DNA from: Mucilaginibacter ginsenosidivorax
GTDB taxonomy: Bacteria; Bacteroidota; Bacteroidia; Sphingobacteriales; Sphingobacteriaceae
Direction: 5' to 3'
Length of the DNA: 64,000 nt
Assembly: GCF_007971525.1 (NCBI RefSeq)
Contig: NZ_CP042437.1
Coordinates: 5,394,001 to 5,458,000 of the forward strand
Under the pieces are notes generated by a model that had not been told where the DNA came from, did no database searches, and saw only the letters and a program-made list of their open reading frames with translations. The translations under genes and the position numbers were made by a program. This document shows positions 1 through 8,488 of this stretch, piece by piece (the stretch's first letter is position 1; every line of letters begins with the position of its first letter).

Positions 1-195
1 GGCCATGTGGAGCAATGGATCAACGGGCGTAAAGTGGTTGAGTATGAGCTTGGCTCTGCGGCGCTGAACGATTTGATCGGCCGCAGTAAATATAAAACCA
101 ATCCCAATTTTGCCAAATCAACCAGCGGGCACATTATGTTTCAGCATCATGGGCAAAAGGTTTGGCTGAAGAACATTAAGATAAAGCGTTTGTAA
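1..195 (+). CDS. C-terminal end of a DUF1080 (3-keto-disaccharide hydrolase-like) protein, partial
   Basis: The frame is open from base 1 and ends at 195, so the gene begins upstream of the window. The visible 64 residues read as the last beta strands of a DUF1080 jelly-roll domain: a WINGRKVVEYELGS strand, a KTNPNFAKS loop, then GHIMFQHHGQKVWLKNIKI, which matches the usual 'GHI.LQDHG..VWFRNIKI' ending. Members of this family are generally exported and act on glycosides, including 3-keto-glucosides. The following GH2 and barrel-type genes fit a sugar-degradation context. The protein ends at the usual place for the family. Confidence 0.8.
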   Translation, partial: GHVEQWINGRKVVEYELGSAALNDLIGRSKYKTNPNFAKSTSGHIMFQHHGQKVWLKNIKIKRL

Positions 196-642
196 CCCTC
201 GCATCCATGATATAAAACGCCGCTATCTTTGACTGGTGCTTGATGTAAAAGAAATATTGATGGCTTAAGTCCGGGCTAATTGAGCTTAGCTGCCTTTTGT
301 TATTATACTGCAAACGACAGTCTTTCTTTGGACCGCGGCCATCCGGGATCGGCATGTTGTGAAACATTTTGGATACTTATATTTAGTTAACCGGGCCATG
401 TGTTGCTGCGTCAATGATCAGGCCGGCCACCTCTCCCGGATGAGATTTATAACAGAATTACCGGGCCCTTCAGCCTCTGCCAAAGCGCAATCGCGCTTTG
501 GCGTACATGCGTTCCGGGCCCGGAGTAATGATACGGTCTGCGCTGCTTTTGGTCTTTCCACCGTTTTCAGGGATAATTACTGGTATTGTATTTTTAACCT
601 GATTATATTGCAGCGTCTGCGCCCAATGTTGTTTTTAACTGA
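196..642. other. Non-coding gap with a large two-part hairpin
   Basis: No convincing gene was found. A 95-codon open frame at 359-646 has no family-like features and is treated as chance. The stretch contains a perfect 10-bp stem with a 4-nt loop (479-488/493-502), nested inside an 8-bp G/C inverted repeat (461-468/516-523). There is no T-run after it, so it is not a classical terminator in either direction. Confidence 0.6.
461..523. repeat. Nested inverted repeat
   Basis: Outer arms CCGGGCCC (461-468) and GGGCCCGG (516-523) enclose an inner perfect stem GCCAAAGCGC (479-488) pairing with 493-502 around the loop AATC. The structure is seen directly. Its function is unknown. Confidence 0.75.
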
Positions 643-1701
643 ATGAAAAGAAGAGATTTTATCAAAGACGCTGCCTTAGCTTCGGCCGGAATGTCACTAT
701 TACCGGGAATACCCGGTGCTGCGCCCCCGCTTGCGAATAAATACCGCACCAAAATACTGAATGCTTATTACCTGCGGGCACATATGTATACCATTGTGCC
801 AAGACAAATTAAAGAAGATCTCCAATGGATGGCCGATATAGGCACCAATGTGGTTTCAGTAGCCATACTGGAGCAGGACCTGTTTGCTGCTGTAGAAAAC
901 GTACAAATTATATGTAACGAAGCCGAAAAACTTAACATTCAGGTATACGCTGTTCCATCAAGGTGGGGCGGTATTACAGCAGGTGCACCCAAAGTACCCA
1001 GCCTTTTTTCAGTCAGGAACCCACAAACATGGATCCTGAAAAAAGATGGCACGCCAGCTTACAATGATGTATCAGGTGTGATCAGTAGCGTGCATTATCC
1101 GGAAACAGCTTCATTCTTTAAGTCTTCGCTGGATAAAGCGTTCGGGTTATGGCCTTTAAAAGGTGTGATTTGGGATGAACCGAAGGCATTTACGATGGAT
1201 TATTCGTACAGGGCTATTGCAAATATGGGTAAGGATGCTACATTTAATGATAGCGTAAAAGCGGTTGTTGATTTCTTTTCGGATATCAATAAACACATTA
1301 AATTTACCCATCCTGAAATAACCACTTGTTTGTTCTCCTACGCCGATTCGCCCGATATTATAGTAACTGAAGGTGCAAAAACCGCTGCCCTTGATTATTA
1401 CGGATGCGATGGCCGCCCCTGGCGAAATGAAGACGGCGGCAAGCTGGAAAGCCCGGGCAAAGTGCTGTTGGGTAATGGCGGGCGCTATTTAAGCGCGGCG
1501 CATGATAACCAGAAAAAGAGTTTATGGTTAATAGAAAATCATAACTTAATGGAAGCGGATATTGCATTGATGAATAGGCGTCTGCCCGAAATTATTGACA
1601 GCGATGTAGACCATCTCATTTATTACTACTACCCGCGTAACAGCCAAAATCCGGATAAGGCCATGAAAACTATAGCCCGACACCTTAAAGGCTTTAAATA
1701 A
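643..1701 (+). CDS. Tat-exported putative glycoside-hydrolase-like barrel protein
   Basis: This 352-residue protein starts with a twin-arginine signal (MKRRDFIKDAALASAG), so a folded, exported enzyme is likely. The rest alternates strand and helix in a way suggestive of a TIM barrel. An acidic cluster GVIWDEPKAF around residue 170 could carry a catalytic or substrate-binding acid, and an IIVTEGAK strand follows later. It sits between a DUF1080 end and a GH2 gene, about 80 nt upstream of the latter and on the same strand, so shared expression is plausible. I cannot assign a GH family number, and the substrate is unknown. The barrel fold is an inference. Confidence 0.55.
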   Translation: MKRRDFIKDAALASAGMSLLPGIPGAAPPLANKYRTKILNAYYLRAHMYTIVPRQIKEDLQWMADIGTNVVSVAILEQDLFAAVENVQIICNEAEKLNIQVYAVPSRWGGITAGAPKVPSLFSVRNPQTWILKKDGTPAYNDVSGVISSVHYPETASFFKSSLDKAFGLWPLKGVIWDEPKAFTMDYSYRAIANMGKDATFNDSVKAVVDFFSDINKHIKFTHPEITTCLFSYADSPDIIVTEGAKTAALDYYGCDGRPWRNEDGGKLESPGKVLLGNGGRYLSAAHDNQKKSLWLIENHNLMEADIALMNRRLPEIIDSDVDHLIYYYYPRNSQNPDKAMKTIARHLKGFK

Positions 1702-1781
1702 GATCAGCTTGATAATCCGAAATAAATTATCTTGACAATTAACAATCTATAGTAACCTGTCAACCTACCTAAATAAGAGGA

Positions 1782-4775
1782 ATGAAAAATCTTGGAAAAA
1801 GTATAGTATTGGTTTTTGCTTTAATAATATTCTTTCCGATAGGCTCACTTGCACAAGGTGATAACGGGATAAAAACACTTTCACTTAATGGCAAGTGGGA
1901 AATGGGTTTCGCCCGCAGGTATACCCAAACCGTAACGGTACCCGGTATTGCTACCGATCCAACCCATATCGGCGAAGACACATTATGGTACAAAAAAGAA
2001 ATCAGGCTGCCTGAAGGAAACTGGACCAGCGCAACACTCGAGCTAAAAGGTGCGCGCTTCCGTCCGCAGGTTTATATTAACGGTAAACTCGACGGCCAGC
2101 AGGAAGGGGGCATGGGCCCGGTATTTTTAATCCTTAAGAATGGAGGTATGAGACCAGGGAATAGAATTACTATGGAGATTGCGCTGGCATCGCTGAGTAA
2201 TGTTCCGCAAACGGATGCTTCCTATATACCCCAATCTGATCAATGGCGCTCCGATGTATCATCCGGTTTGTGGGATGATGTTATTTTACATTTGCACGGC
2301 GATGTCAGTATCAACAGGATTGTGCCTTTCACAAATTATAGAGCCCAAACCGTTCATGTACAGTTTGATTTGAATGGCGCCGATGGTTTTAAAGGGAAAG
2401 CCAATCTCCAGATAGCTGATGCAAATGGGCGCATGCTGATCAGTAAAACAGCACCCGTTTCAGGCAATCATAATGCGGTTGACTTTGCTATTAATGCCAA
2501 ACTGAAAAGCTGGTCACCGCAAAACCCTAATTTGTATCATCTGAAATTGACTATTGTTAATTCCAAAGGCGGAATAAACGATCAATCTGTGATTCCTTTC
2601 GGAGTCAAGAGTTTTGAAGTTAAAAATAAGCAATTCTATTTGAATGATAAACGTTTCATCGCTAAAGGCATAACCGTAGTATGGCACAGGTGGGTACGGA
2701 CAGGAGAGGGGCGCGGGTTAGGGTATGATACAGCCTGGTTTAAAAGGAATATCATCATGCTATCTAAAAACCATGGCGCTAATTACCTGCGCTTCCATTT
2801 GGGACTGCCTGTGGAAAGATTTTTAGATATGTGCGATAAATACGGCTTAGTTGTGCAATTCGAGTGGAGTTTTTTTCATGGAATGCCCGCATCAAAGGAA
2901 AGCTTGCTGATTCAATATAAAAATTGGCTTGATCTTGCCATGCGGCACCCATCAGTTGTTCTGATACATCCCTATAATGAAACGGCTGGTGAGCAGTTGA
3001 AGACAGCCTGGACCGTTTTGGATGAGCTATTAAAACAATACCCGCCGCTTGTGCTGGAAGACCGGGACGTGATACACATTCATAAATACTGGTGGAGTAT
3101 GTTTGAGAATTTAGGCTTGTATTATGACAATTCCGGTGTTTTTCCTAAAGCAATCATGGCCGATGAATTTGGCGGTAATTATTTAAACGAAAAAGGTGAT
3201 TTAGGCGAATATCCTGCAATTAAAGAAAGCTTTCTGCGATTTTTAGGCCGTGAAAACACACGCGAAGAACGATTGCAATTCCAGGCAGAGTCAAATGCCC
3301 GGATAGCTGAATATTGGCGGCGTATCGATGCTGCCGGGTTTTCGCCGTTTTGTGCCCTGGCCAGTAATGAGGATGGCAACAACTGGTTTATGGGATTACT
3401 AAAAGATGCCAGGCCTAAACCGGTTTGGGATGCTTTAACAGCCGCTTTCTCGCCGCGTTCGGTAAGTATCGATATTTGGGATAAAGATTTTATAAGTGGC
3501 CAAAATATTAGCCTGCCTGTGTATCTGTTTAATGATGAGGATACCAAAGCCGTTTTAGCTATTAAACTAACGGTAGAAAATAAAGCCGGTAAAATATTTT
3601 TCACCAAGGCGTTTACAGCCGAAATGGATGCCTTGAGTAAAAAAGTGCAGCGGGTGCCTGTGAATTTACCTGTCACGACAGGCGACTATACGGTAAAAGC
3701 GGAATTGATGAACAGGCCGCAAACAGTTAAATATCCCGTGATATCCCAATGGAGTATAAGGGTGCTCAAGGCAGAGGTGCCGGAAAATCTGAAGAACGTG
3801 AACGTAGGTATATTTAGTGATGAACCGGAGTTGAAGCAGTTTTTCACCGAAAGGCATATTAAGATCGTTGACGCGGGCGATGCTGATGCCAGCGTAATCC
3901 TGACATCTGAACAAACCTGGAATAAATTAGCTGAAGGTGATAAGAATATCTCAGATTTGCTTCAGGCCGCTGTTGCAAATGGCAGATCGGTAGTAATGCT
4001 GGATGTTGGAGACAGGCAACTCGGGCAGGGTTATCCCAAAAAAGCCGGCGAACTGGGACCCTTGCAGGGAGTGGCAAAAGTATCAGATCCCAGGATAAAT
4101 TCTTATAATCTGTTTGGCGGTATCCTGCTCAAATTCACAGAAACAGCCGAGCCTGAGAGTTTTATTCATCCTGATAAGGCCAACCGCGAACTTTGGGGTA
4201 ATATGCCTAATGCCTATACAGGTATCTGGAATGGCCTGCGTGGTGGCCTGATTGTGCCTGCTGCCGATATGCAGTTTTCGGGCTTAAGTGCTGGAGCGTT
4301 TGTTGCCCAATGGAAAGCAAGAGGTGCGAATGAAGTAAAAATTACATCCGGGCCTTATTATGCTTATGAACTGCAAGGGTTTTATATTTTTTCTGATCAG
4401 CCTGATGATCCTGACTTGAAAAAGAAATTAAAAGAAAAAGTGAACTTTTTAGTGCAGGATGCACCTTCGCTTGCTGCGTCCATTAACCTCAATATGCCGG
4501 TGACTGTCACCGATTTAACAAAAGGCTATCACGATGCTGAAAAAGGCATTGCCGATAACTTCACAGGCCTGGCCAATTGTGCTAAAAACTTAACGCAAAC
4601 CCCTGTTGCATTGGTGGGTTTTGGCAAAGGCAAAGGAAAACTAATAGTTTCACAACTATTAACATCAGGCCGTTTAGCGAAAGGCTTTGAGGGGAAAGGT
4701 TTGTACGGTATCAGGTATGACGAAGCTGCTGTTCAATACATTTTAAATATGATCAGTTTGTCTTTAAAGCGGTAA
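1782..4775 (+). CDS. Glycoside hydrolase family 2-type enzyme
   Basis: This 997-residue exported protein begins with a hydrophobic signal peptide ending near ...IGSLAQG. The order is GH2: an N-terminal sugar-binding jelly roll (LSLNGKWEMGF, then LWYKKEIRLPEG, about 30-170), an Ig-like domain (about 180-285), and a TIM barrel starting near FLNDKRFIAKG. The expected acid/base is Glu400 in HPYNET, and Glu462 in MADEFGG is a candidate nucleophile. The C-terminal 500 residues add Ig-like and glutamine-amidotransferase-like beta-rich segments often seen in large Bacteroidota GH2 enzymes. It could be a beta-galactosidase, mannosidase or glucuronidase type; the sequence does not decide. It follows the Tat-exported gene by about 80 nt. 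Confidence 0.85.
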   Translation: MKNLGKSIVLVFALIIFFPIGSLAQGDNGIKTLSLNGKWEMGFARRYTQTVTVPGIATDPTHIGEDTLWYKKEIRLPEGNWTSATLELKGARFRPQVYINGKLDGQQEGGMGPVFLILKNGGMRPGNRITMEIALASLSNVPQTDASYIPQSDQWRSDVSSGLWDDVILHLHGDVSINRIVPFTNYRAQTVHVQFDLNGADGFKGKANLQIADANGRMLISKTAPVSGNHNAVDFAINAKLKSWSPQNPNLYHLKLTIVNSKGGINDQSVIPFGVKSFEVKNKQFYLNDKRFIAKGITVVWHRWVRTGEGRGLGYDTAWFKRNIIMLSKNHGANYLRFHLGLPVERFLDMCDKYGLVVQFEWSFFHGMPASKESLLIQYKNWLDLAMRHPSVVLIHPYNETAGEQLKTAWTVLDELLKQYPPLVLEDRDVIHIHKYWWSMFENLGLYYDNSGVFPKAIMADEFGGNYLNEKGDLGEYPAIKESFLRFLGRENTREERLQFQAESNARIAEYWRRIDAAGFSPFCALASNEDGNNWFMGLLKDARPKPVWDALTAAFSPRSVSIDIWDKDFISGQNISLPVYLFNDEDTKAVLAIKLTVENKAGKIFFTKAFTAEMDALSKKVQRVPVNLPVTTGDYTVKAELMNRPQTVKYPVISQWSIRVLKAEVPENLKNVNVGIFSDEPELKQFFTERHIKIVDAGDADASVILTSEQTWNKLAEGDKNISDLLQAAVANGRSVVMLDVGDRQLGQGYPKKAGELGPLQGVAKVSDPRINSYNLFGGILLKFTETAEPESFIHPDKANRELWGNMPNAYTGIWNGLRGGLIVPAADMQFSGLSAGAFVAQWKARGANEVKITSGPYYAYELQGFYIFSDQPDDPDLKKKLKEKVNFLVQDAPSLAASINLNMPVTVTDLTKGYHDAEKGIADNFTGLANCAKNLTQTPVALVGFGKGKGKLIVSQLLTSGRLAKGFEGKGLYGIRYDEAAVQYILNMISLSLKR

Positions 4776-5511
4776 TAAAAGATCTCTTTATCTAACTTTC
4801 CCTTTGCTGCTTTACCGAAACAAATTAATAATCCGTCAATTCATTTTGTTTATCGTATTAAGCTGCATTTCCCTGCCAGGTCCTGCTTATCCATGTTATC
4901 TTTCTGTGAAAAGATGCCGTTGCAATCACTGAGCAGTTTTGCTCAAATATTCAGGTATTTGCGTTGCAAAAACCTGAACGTCAGGTCCGCGTTCAGCGCA
5001 TCATTTCAGCCTCACGGGTTCACCGGGCTCCCTTGGTTCCGCCGGGTAAAGCTGCGCTCGTTTTTCATTCCTGCCCTGACCGTTTGATCCTAATAAATGT
5101 CGTCCCCCCGCTCTTGCGAATGATCCGGCAAAATTACGACCAGGCCCTCCGGGTGCCTCGTCCGGCAACGGTAGCCGGAAGGGCAGCCGTTCTTTCGCCC
5201 GGTTAAGATCCTTGCCGGTGATACCTCCAGATTCTTTTCCATACCCTTTCCCGGACTGCGCTTAGCTTTTATATGCTGTTTCATTTAGCCTTTGCTGGAG
5301 GCGAATTTACACCTCTTCAGCGGCCAAGGCCAGGCAAGTGCCGCTATAAAAAATCTCCACACCTGCGCTGCGCTCCGGGTCGTATTTTTTGCGGCAGCCT
5401 TGTTCCGCTCGCCCCCCGCGCAAGTATTCTGCCTCTATCAAAGGCCAAATGAGGGTTTTGCCGAAATGGACTTGATAGAACAGATTTTTTAACCATTTAA
5501 TTTTTAACAAG
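4776..5511. other. 736-bp gene-less boundary between chromosomal sugar genes and the mobile-type module
   Basis: Only short overlapping frames without recognisable features are present. A hairpin at 4951-4977 pairs TCAGGT and TTTGC with GCAAA and ACCTGA around a 3-nt loop, with one mismatch. A further TCAGGT copy lies at 4981-4986, so the hexamer occurs three times in 36 nt in alternating orientation. The left edge of the imported ssb/PRTRC block should fall in this stretch, but no attachment-site duplication can be shown from the window alone. Confidence 0.5.
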
Positions 5512-5883
5512 ATGGAAATCACAGGAAGATTGGTAGCAGATGCTACCGTGAGAGCGGTAAACGCTGACAAAAATGTAACCGGGTTCAGGGTAGCCGTTAA
5601 CCGCAATTACAAATCGCAGGGCGAGCAAAAGCAGGAAACCGCCTTTGTGGATTGCACCTACTGGCGGGGTGAGGGTATAGCGCCTTACCTGACGAAAGGC
5701 ATGGTGGTGCAGTTATCGGGCTTCATGACCGCCGAAGCGTGGGTAAGCCGTGACGGCGAACCGATGGCCGGTTTAAGGTTTCGTACCGAGGAAATCAATA
5801 TGCTGACCAGATCAGGGAAGCAGGACGATAAACCCGCAGGTAATAAAAAACAAGGGCTGAGACCAAGCGAACAATTCAATTAA
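5512..5883 (+). CDS. ssb: Single-stranded DNA-binding protein
   Basis: This 123-residue SSB has the OB-fold pattern: MEITGRLVADATVR at the start, a GFRVAVNR strand, TAFVDCTYWRG in the middle, LTKGMVVQLSGFM, and a RTEEINML strand. A short polar tail ends in RPSEQFN rather than the acidic DDDIPF tip typical of chromosomal SSBs, which fits a plasmid- or ICE-borne copy. SSBs bind single-stranded DNA during replication and transfer. It heads a same-strand run of small genes leading into PRTRC, an arrangement typical of Bacteroidota mobile elements. Confidence 0.9.
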   Translation: MEITGRLVADATVRAVNADKNVTGFRVAVNRNYKSQGEQKQETAFVDCTYWRGEGIAPYLTKGMVVQLSGFMTAEAWVSRDGEPMAGLRFRTEEINMLTRSGKQDDKPAGNKKQGLRPSEQFN

Positions 5884-5930
5884 TGGCTTAGGCAACCGAC
5901 AAGTATTAACCGGATTTAACCACAAGCGTA

Positions 5931-6803
5931 ATGAAAAGGGAAAGAGTAAAGGATATCGCAACAGTCGCCCACCGTTGGGCGAACGGTATAGGGGAAAGCG
6001 GTCAGGCAAGCAACCTGTTTTTTGAAGGGGAAAATATCTATTCCTATGGGTATCACTTTTTGATCGCCAGACATGTGTATAACAGCCGGGGCGGCCATGC
6101 TGTACTGGTCACTCAAAAGACCTACAGCAGATCGACCTCGGCACAAGCTACACTCGTCAGACAGGCATCCCGTCATATTCAGCAGATCGGCGTACCTGAC
6201 CCGGAATTTGATGCGGAAATGATGTTTGAAGAATGGTATAACCAAATCAAACTGATCGCAGGAAGGTTGGAGTATTCCCGTAAACCTGAAAAACTGGTTT
6301 GGGAGATCGGACGGGTTTACGCCGCCGCCGAATCGTACGCCGCCTTTTTCGCCATTGACATACCTGCGGCCTTAAGGCAGGCCGGTACCATTGATGACAG
6401 TGAACAATACCGGGAAATGGTTCGTCAGGAAACCGAATTAAAGGATGCGCAGCTAAAAAAGAAAAGGATCGAAGCCCTTCGTATCCAAAAGATCAACCTG
6501 AAACGCTGGCGCAGCTTTAAAGCCGATTACCTGACCACCGCAGACGGTTTTGATTACCTGCGCTACAACACGGCTACCCGCAGGATTGAAACGAGCCAAC
6601 GGGTAGAAATACCCGAAGCCATCGGCAGGCAGTTCTATGCGGTGGTGTTGGATACCCTTGCGGCAGGCGGTTGTACCGATTGCAATTTGCGCCTGATGGA
6701 CAGTTACGAGGTCAGGAGCATCAACGCAAAATTTATACAGGTCGGTTGCCATAAGATCAGCCTCAAAGAAATCCGGTCATTCACCAAAAAACAGGGGTGG
6801 TAA
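5931..6803 (+). CDS. Hypothetical mobile-element protein
   Basis: This 290-residue cytoplasmic protein lacks a signal peptide or membrane segment. The middle (about 165-200) is strongly charged and helical (a run of E, K, R around KDAQLKKKRIEALR), likely a coiled coil. The C-terminal third contains GGCTDCNLR and a second Cys/His pair in QVGCHKIS, spaced like a possible metal site. It lies 47 nt after ssb and is followed at 31 nt by another small gene, so it is probably co-transcribed. I do not recognise the family. Genes in this slot of ssb-PRTRC modules are usually annotated as hypothetical. Confidence 0.65.
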   Translation: MKRERVKDIATVAHRWANGIGESGQASNLFFEGENIYSYGYHFLIARHVYNSRGGHAVLVTQKTYSRSTSAQATLVRQASRHIQQIGVPDPEFDAEMMFEEWYNQIKLIAGRLEYSRKPEKLVWEIGRVYAAAESYAAFFAIDIPAALRQAGTIDDSEQYREMVRQETELKDAQLKKKRIEALRIQKINLKRWRSFKADYLTTADGFDYLRYNTATRRIETSQRVEIPEAIGRQFYAVVLDTLAAGGCTDCNLRLMDSYEVRSINAKFIQVGCHKISLKEIRSFTKKQGW

Positions 6804-6834
6804 CAACACCCCTTAACATCAAAATTCAATTCAA

Positions 6835-7233
6835 ATGAGACGCTACGAAAAAACACGCAATGGCATAGAGTATACTGATGAAATAGTAAGCAGTGACGGC
6901 GCAGCTTTCGTGCTGTACCCGACAGCGGAACATACGCCCGAAATGGTAAAAGCAGCCATCCGGGAACTGTTTAATGACCGGGATGTGGTAGCGATGAAAG
7001 TCGCTGATGCACGGGATTGGGATGAACGTTACCGCACCGAAATCTTCGCCCATCCGTGGACAAGCCCACTGCGGTGGTTCGAGATCAACGCCGATGACTA
7101 TGAACTGTTAAGGCGGGAAAGGGAGAAAGGCACGCCCCCGGAAGAATACATAAAAACCTTTGTGTTGCCTCTTACCGCCGAAACCAAAGCGGCAAATATC
7201 CAAAAATACGGTAACGAAATTTTAGAAAGATAA
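6835..7233 (+). CDS. Hypothetical protein of the ssb-PRTRC module
   Basis: This is a 132-residue soluble, acidic protein with no recognised domain. A basic N-terminus (MRRYEKTRNG) is followed by a compact alpha/beta-looking body, and the C-terminal half is rich in Glu and Lys. The tight spacing (31 nt after the previous gene, 2 nt before the next) supports a real gene in an operon. Function unknown. Confidence 0.65.
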   Translation: MRRYEKTRNGIEYTDEIVSSDGAAFVLYPTAEHTPEMVKAAIRELFNDRDVVAMKVADARDWDERYRTEIFAHPWTSPLRWFEINADDYELLRREREKGTPPEEYIKTFVLPLTAETKAANIQKYGNEILER

Positions 7234-7235
7234 TA

Positions 7236-7487
7236 ATGACAACGCATCATAATAATATCATTCCCATCGGCTTGCTGTTGCTTGCCCTTGGGTTTACCAT
7301 CCGCTACCAAATCGGCAGGCGCAGGTTTAACCGTAGGGGGATCGGGGGACTGCAACAGTTCTCTACCTACAGTAAGTTCATTTTTATCATGACCATTGAA
7401 CGGGTTATTTATTTTATTGCTACGCTTTGCCTGTGGGCAGGCTTGTTTTTACTCGCCTTCGCAGGTATTCAATCCATTAAATTTTAA
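7236..7487 (+). CDS. Small membrane protein of the PRTRC region
   Basis: This 83-residue protein has two hydrophobic helices (residues about 8-22, IIPIGLLLLALGFTIRY, and about 55-78, VIYFIATLCLWAGLFLLAF) separated by an Arg-rich loop (GRRRFNRRGIGG). It is probably an inner-membrane hairpin with a basic cytoplasmic loop. It starts 2 nt after the preceding stop and ends 4 nt before PRTRC E, so it is probably translated as part of that operon. Function unknown. Confidence 0.65.
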   Translation: MTTHHNNIIPIGLLLLALGFTIRYQIGRRRFNRRGIGGLQQFSTYSKFIFIMTIERVIYFIATLCLWAGLFLLAFAGIQSIKF

Positions 7488-7491
7488 GCTT

Positions 7492-8082
7492 ATGAAAACT
7501 AATTTTTTTCAGCAGATAGCAGGTTTAGGTTTTAACGGCAACTACCTGCTCAATATCCATCAGGATGAAACAGGGGTGCAAACGGTATCGGTGGTACTCA
7601 AAAAGGAAAAAGCCGTAACCGGTTTGCCACCCATGATCTTCAAAGCGACAGCCGAAGAACTGGACGAACGGTTTTTTGAGGAACTGGCGAAGCCTGTTCA
7701 GCAGACGGTGGGTCTGATCACGAATATCGAATCCTATCAAAAGGAACTGGAAAAGGCGAAAAAGAACGCCAAACCGGATAAAGATAAGACCGCAAAGGCT
7801 ATTGCGACTGAACAGGACGAGGACGACAAAGAGGATGAGAATAATTTATTTACCCCGCCCGAAGATGATAAACAGGCCAAAGCCGAAAAGAAAAGGCTGT
7901 ACGACGAAACGATGGAAAAGGTAAAGGAACTGGCGCAGCATACCAAATACGCCGAAGCCCTCGCCAATCTCCCCGATGTGGCCGATTATCCCGACAAGGC
8001 CGAAGCCATCGAAGCCAAGCGCAAAAACCTGCAGGCAGGGAAAGAGGCCTACGATAAATTAACCGCATCATTCAACGATTAA
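7492..8082 (+). CDS. PRTRC system protein E
   Basis: The start is placed at ATG 7492, giving 196 residues that begin MKTNFFQQIAGLGFN. An upstream in-frame ATG at 7396 would overlap the membrane-protein gene and add an implausible Phe/Leu/Cys-rich leader. The N-terminal 75 residues form a compact domain (VSVVLKKEKAV, LPPMIFKATAEELDERFF). Residues about 80-140 are a highly charged Lys/Glu/Asp linker, and a helical tail follows. This matches the usual PRTRC E layout. PRTRC (ParB-related, ThiF-related cassette) genes occur on plasmids and ICEs, and their biochemical role is unproven. The order here is E, C, (58-codon ORF), F, B, ThiF. Confidence 0.75.
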   Translation: MKTNFFQQIAGLGFNGNYLLNIHQDETGVQTVSVVLKKEKAVTGLPPMIFKATAEELDERFFEELAKPVQQTVGLITNIESYQKELEKAKKNAKPDKDKTAKAIATEQDEDDKEDENNLFTPPEDDKQAKAEKKRLYDETMEKVKELAQHTKYAEALANLPDVADYPDKAEAIEAKRKNLQAGKEAYDKLTASFND

Positions 8083-8093
8083 TCAGACCTGCC

Positions 8094-8309
8094 ATGAAAG
8101 TAAATATCTTAAAGCGGGTGTTCCTGCATAAAGAGAACGGGCAGGACATCCGGCTGACCGACCCGAACGAAGCTTTTACCATTGCCGATGTGCAGCATTT
8201 CTATGCGGGTACTTACCCGGTGCTGACTAACGCCAAAATTATCGGTCCTGACATCAGGGACGATGAAATGCAGTACCGTTTTGAAAGCACGATGGGAACG
8301 AAAGGATAG
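8094..8309 (+). CDS. PRTRC system protein C (ubiquitin-like)
   Basis: This 71-residue protein has the PRTRC C pattern: VFLHKENGQDIRLTDPN, then VQHFYAGTYPVLTNA, then IIGPDIRDDEMQYRFES, and ends TMGTKG. The family is regarded as a prokaryotic ubiquitin-like protein, and the exact C-terminal glycine fits a tail that an E1-like enzyme could activate. The E1-like ThiF gene lies 2 kb downstream in the same operon. Whether it is ever conjugated to a target is not known. Confidence 0.8.
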   Translation: MKVNILKRVFLHKENGQDIRLTDPNEAFTIADVQHFYAGTYPVLTNAKIIGPDIRDDEMQYRFESTMGTKG

Positions 8310-8311
8310 CC

Positions 8312-8488
8312 ATGAAAAATAAAGCAGAAAACAGGATAGTGAAAATTGATAAAAAAGGAAACGTATGGAAAATTCAGCAGTTGTTCGGAGAACTGGCAGC
8401 GGGCATAGACCGCCTGCCCGATGCAAACGAAGTAAGGCGCAACCCGCTAAGGAGCGCACCCGCCGGATTAACAGTAATGGTTTTTTAA
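8312..8488 (+). CDS. 58-codon ORF overlapping the start of PRTRC F
   Basis: ATG 8312 lies 2 nt after the PRTRC C stop and opens a 58-residue frame, MKNKAENRIVKIDKKGNVWK to ...LTVMVF, ending at TAA 8486-8488. It has balanced composition and a plausible beta-hairpin start. The 376-codon frame called as PRTRC F overlaps it in the -1 frame, and its first 35 codons (8365-8469) are Arg/Pro-rich, as expected for out-of-frame reading of this ORF. Either it is a separate small gene coupled to F, or the two are one protein joined at the T6 run just before the stop (8480-8485). Both readings are inference. Confidence 0.55.
   Translation: MKNKAENRIVKIDKKGNVWKIQQLFGELAAGIDRLPDANEVRRNPLRSAPAGLTVMVF

Noticed and set aside
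359..646. 95-codon plus-strand frame before the Tat-exported gene
   Set aside because: It has no family features, overlaps the hairpin and ends inside the next gene's start. Treated as chance.
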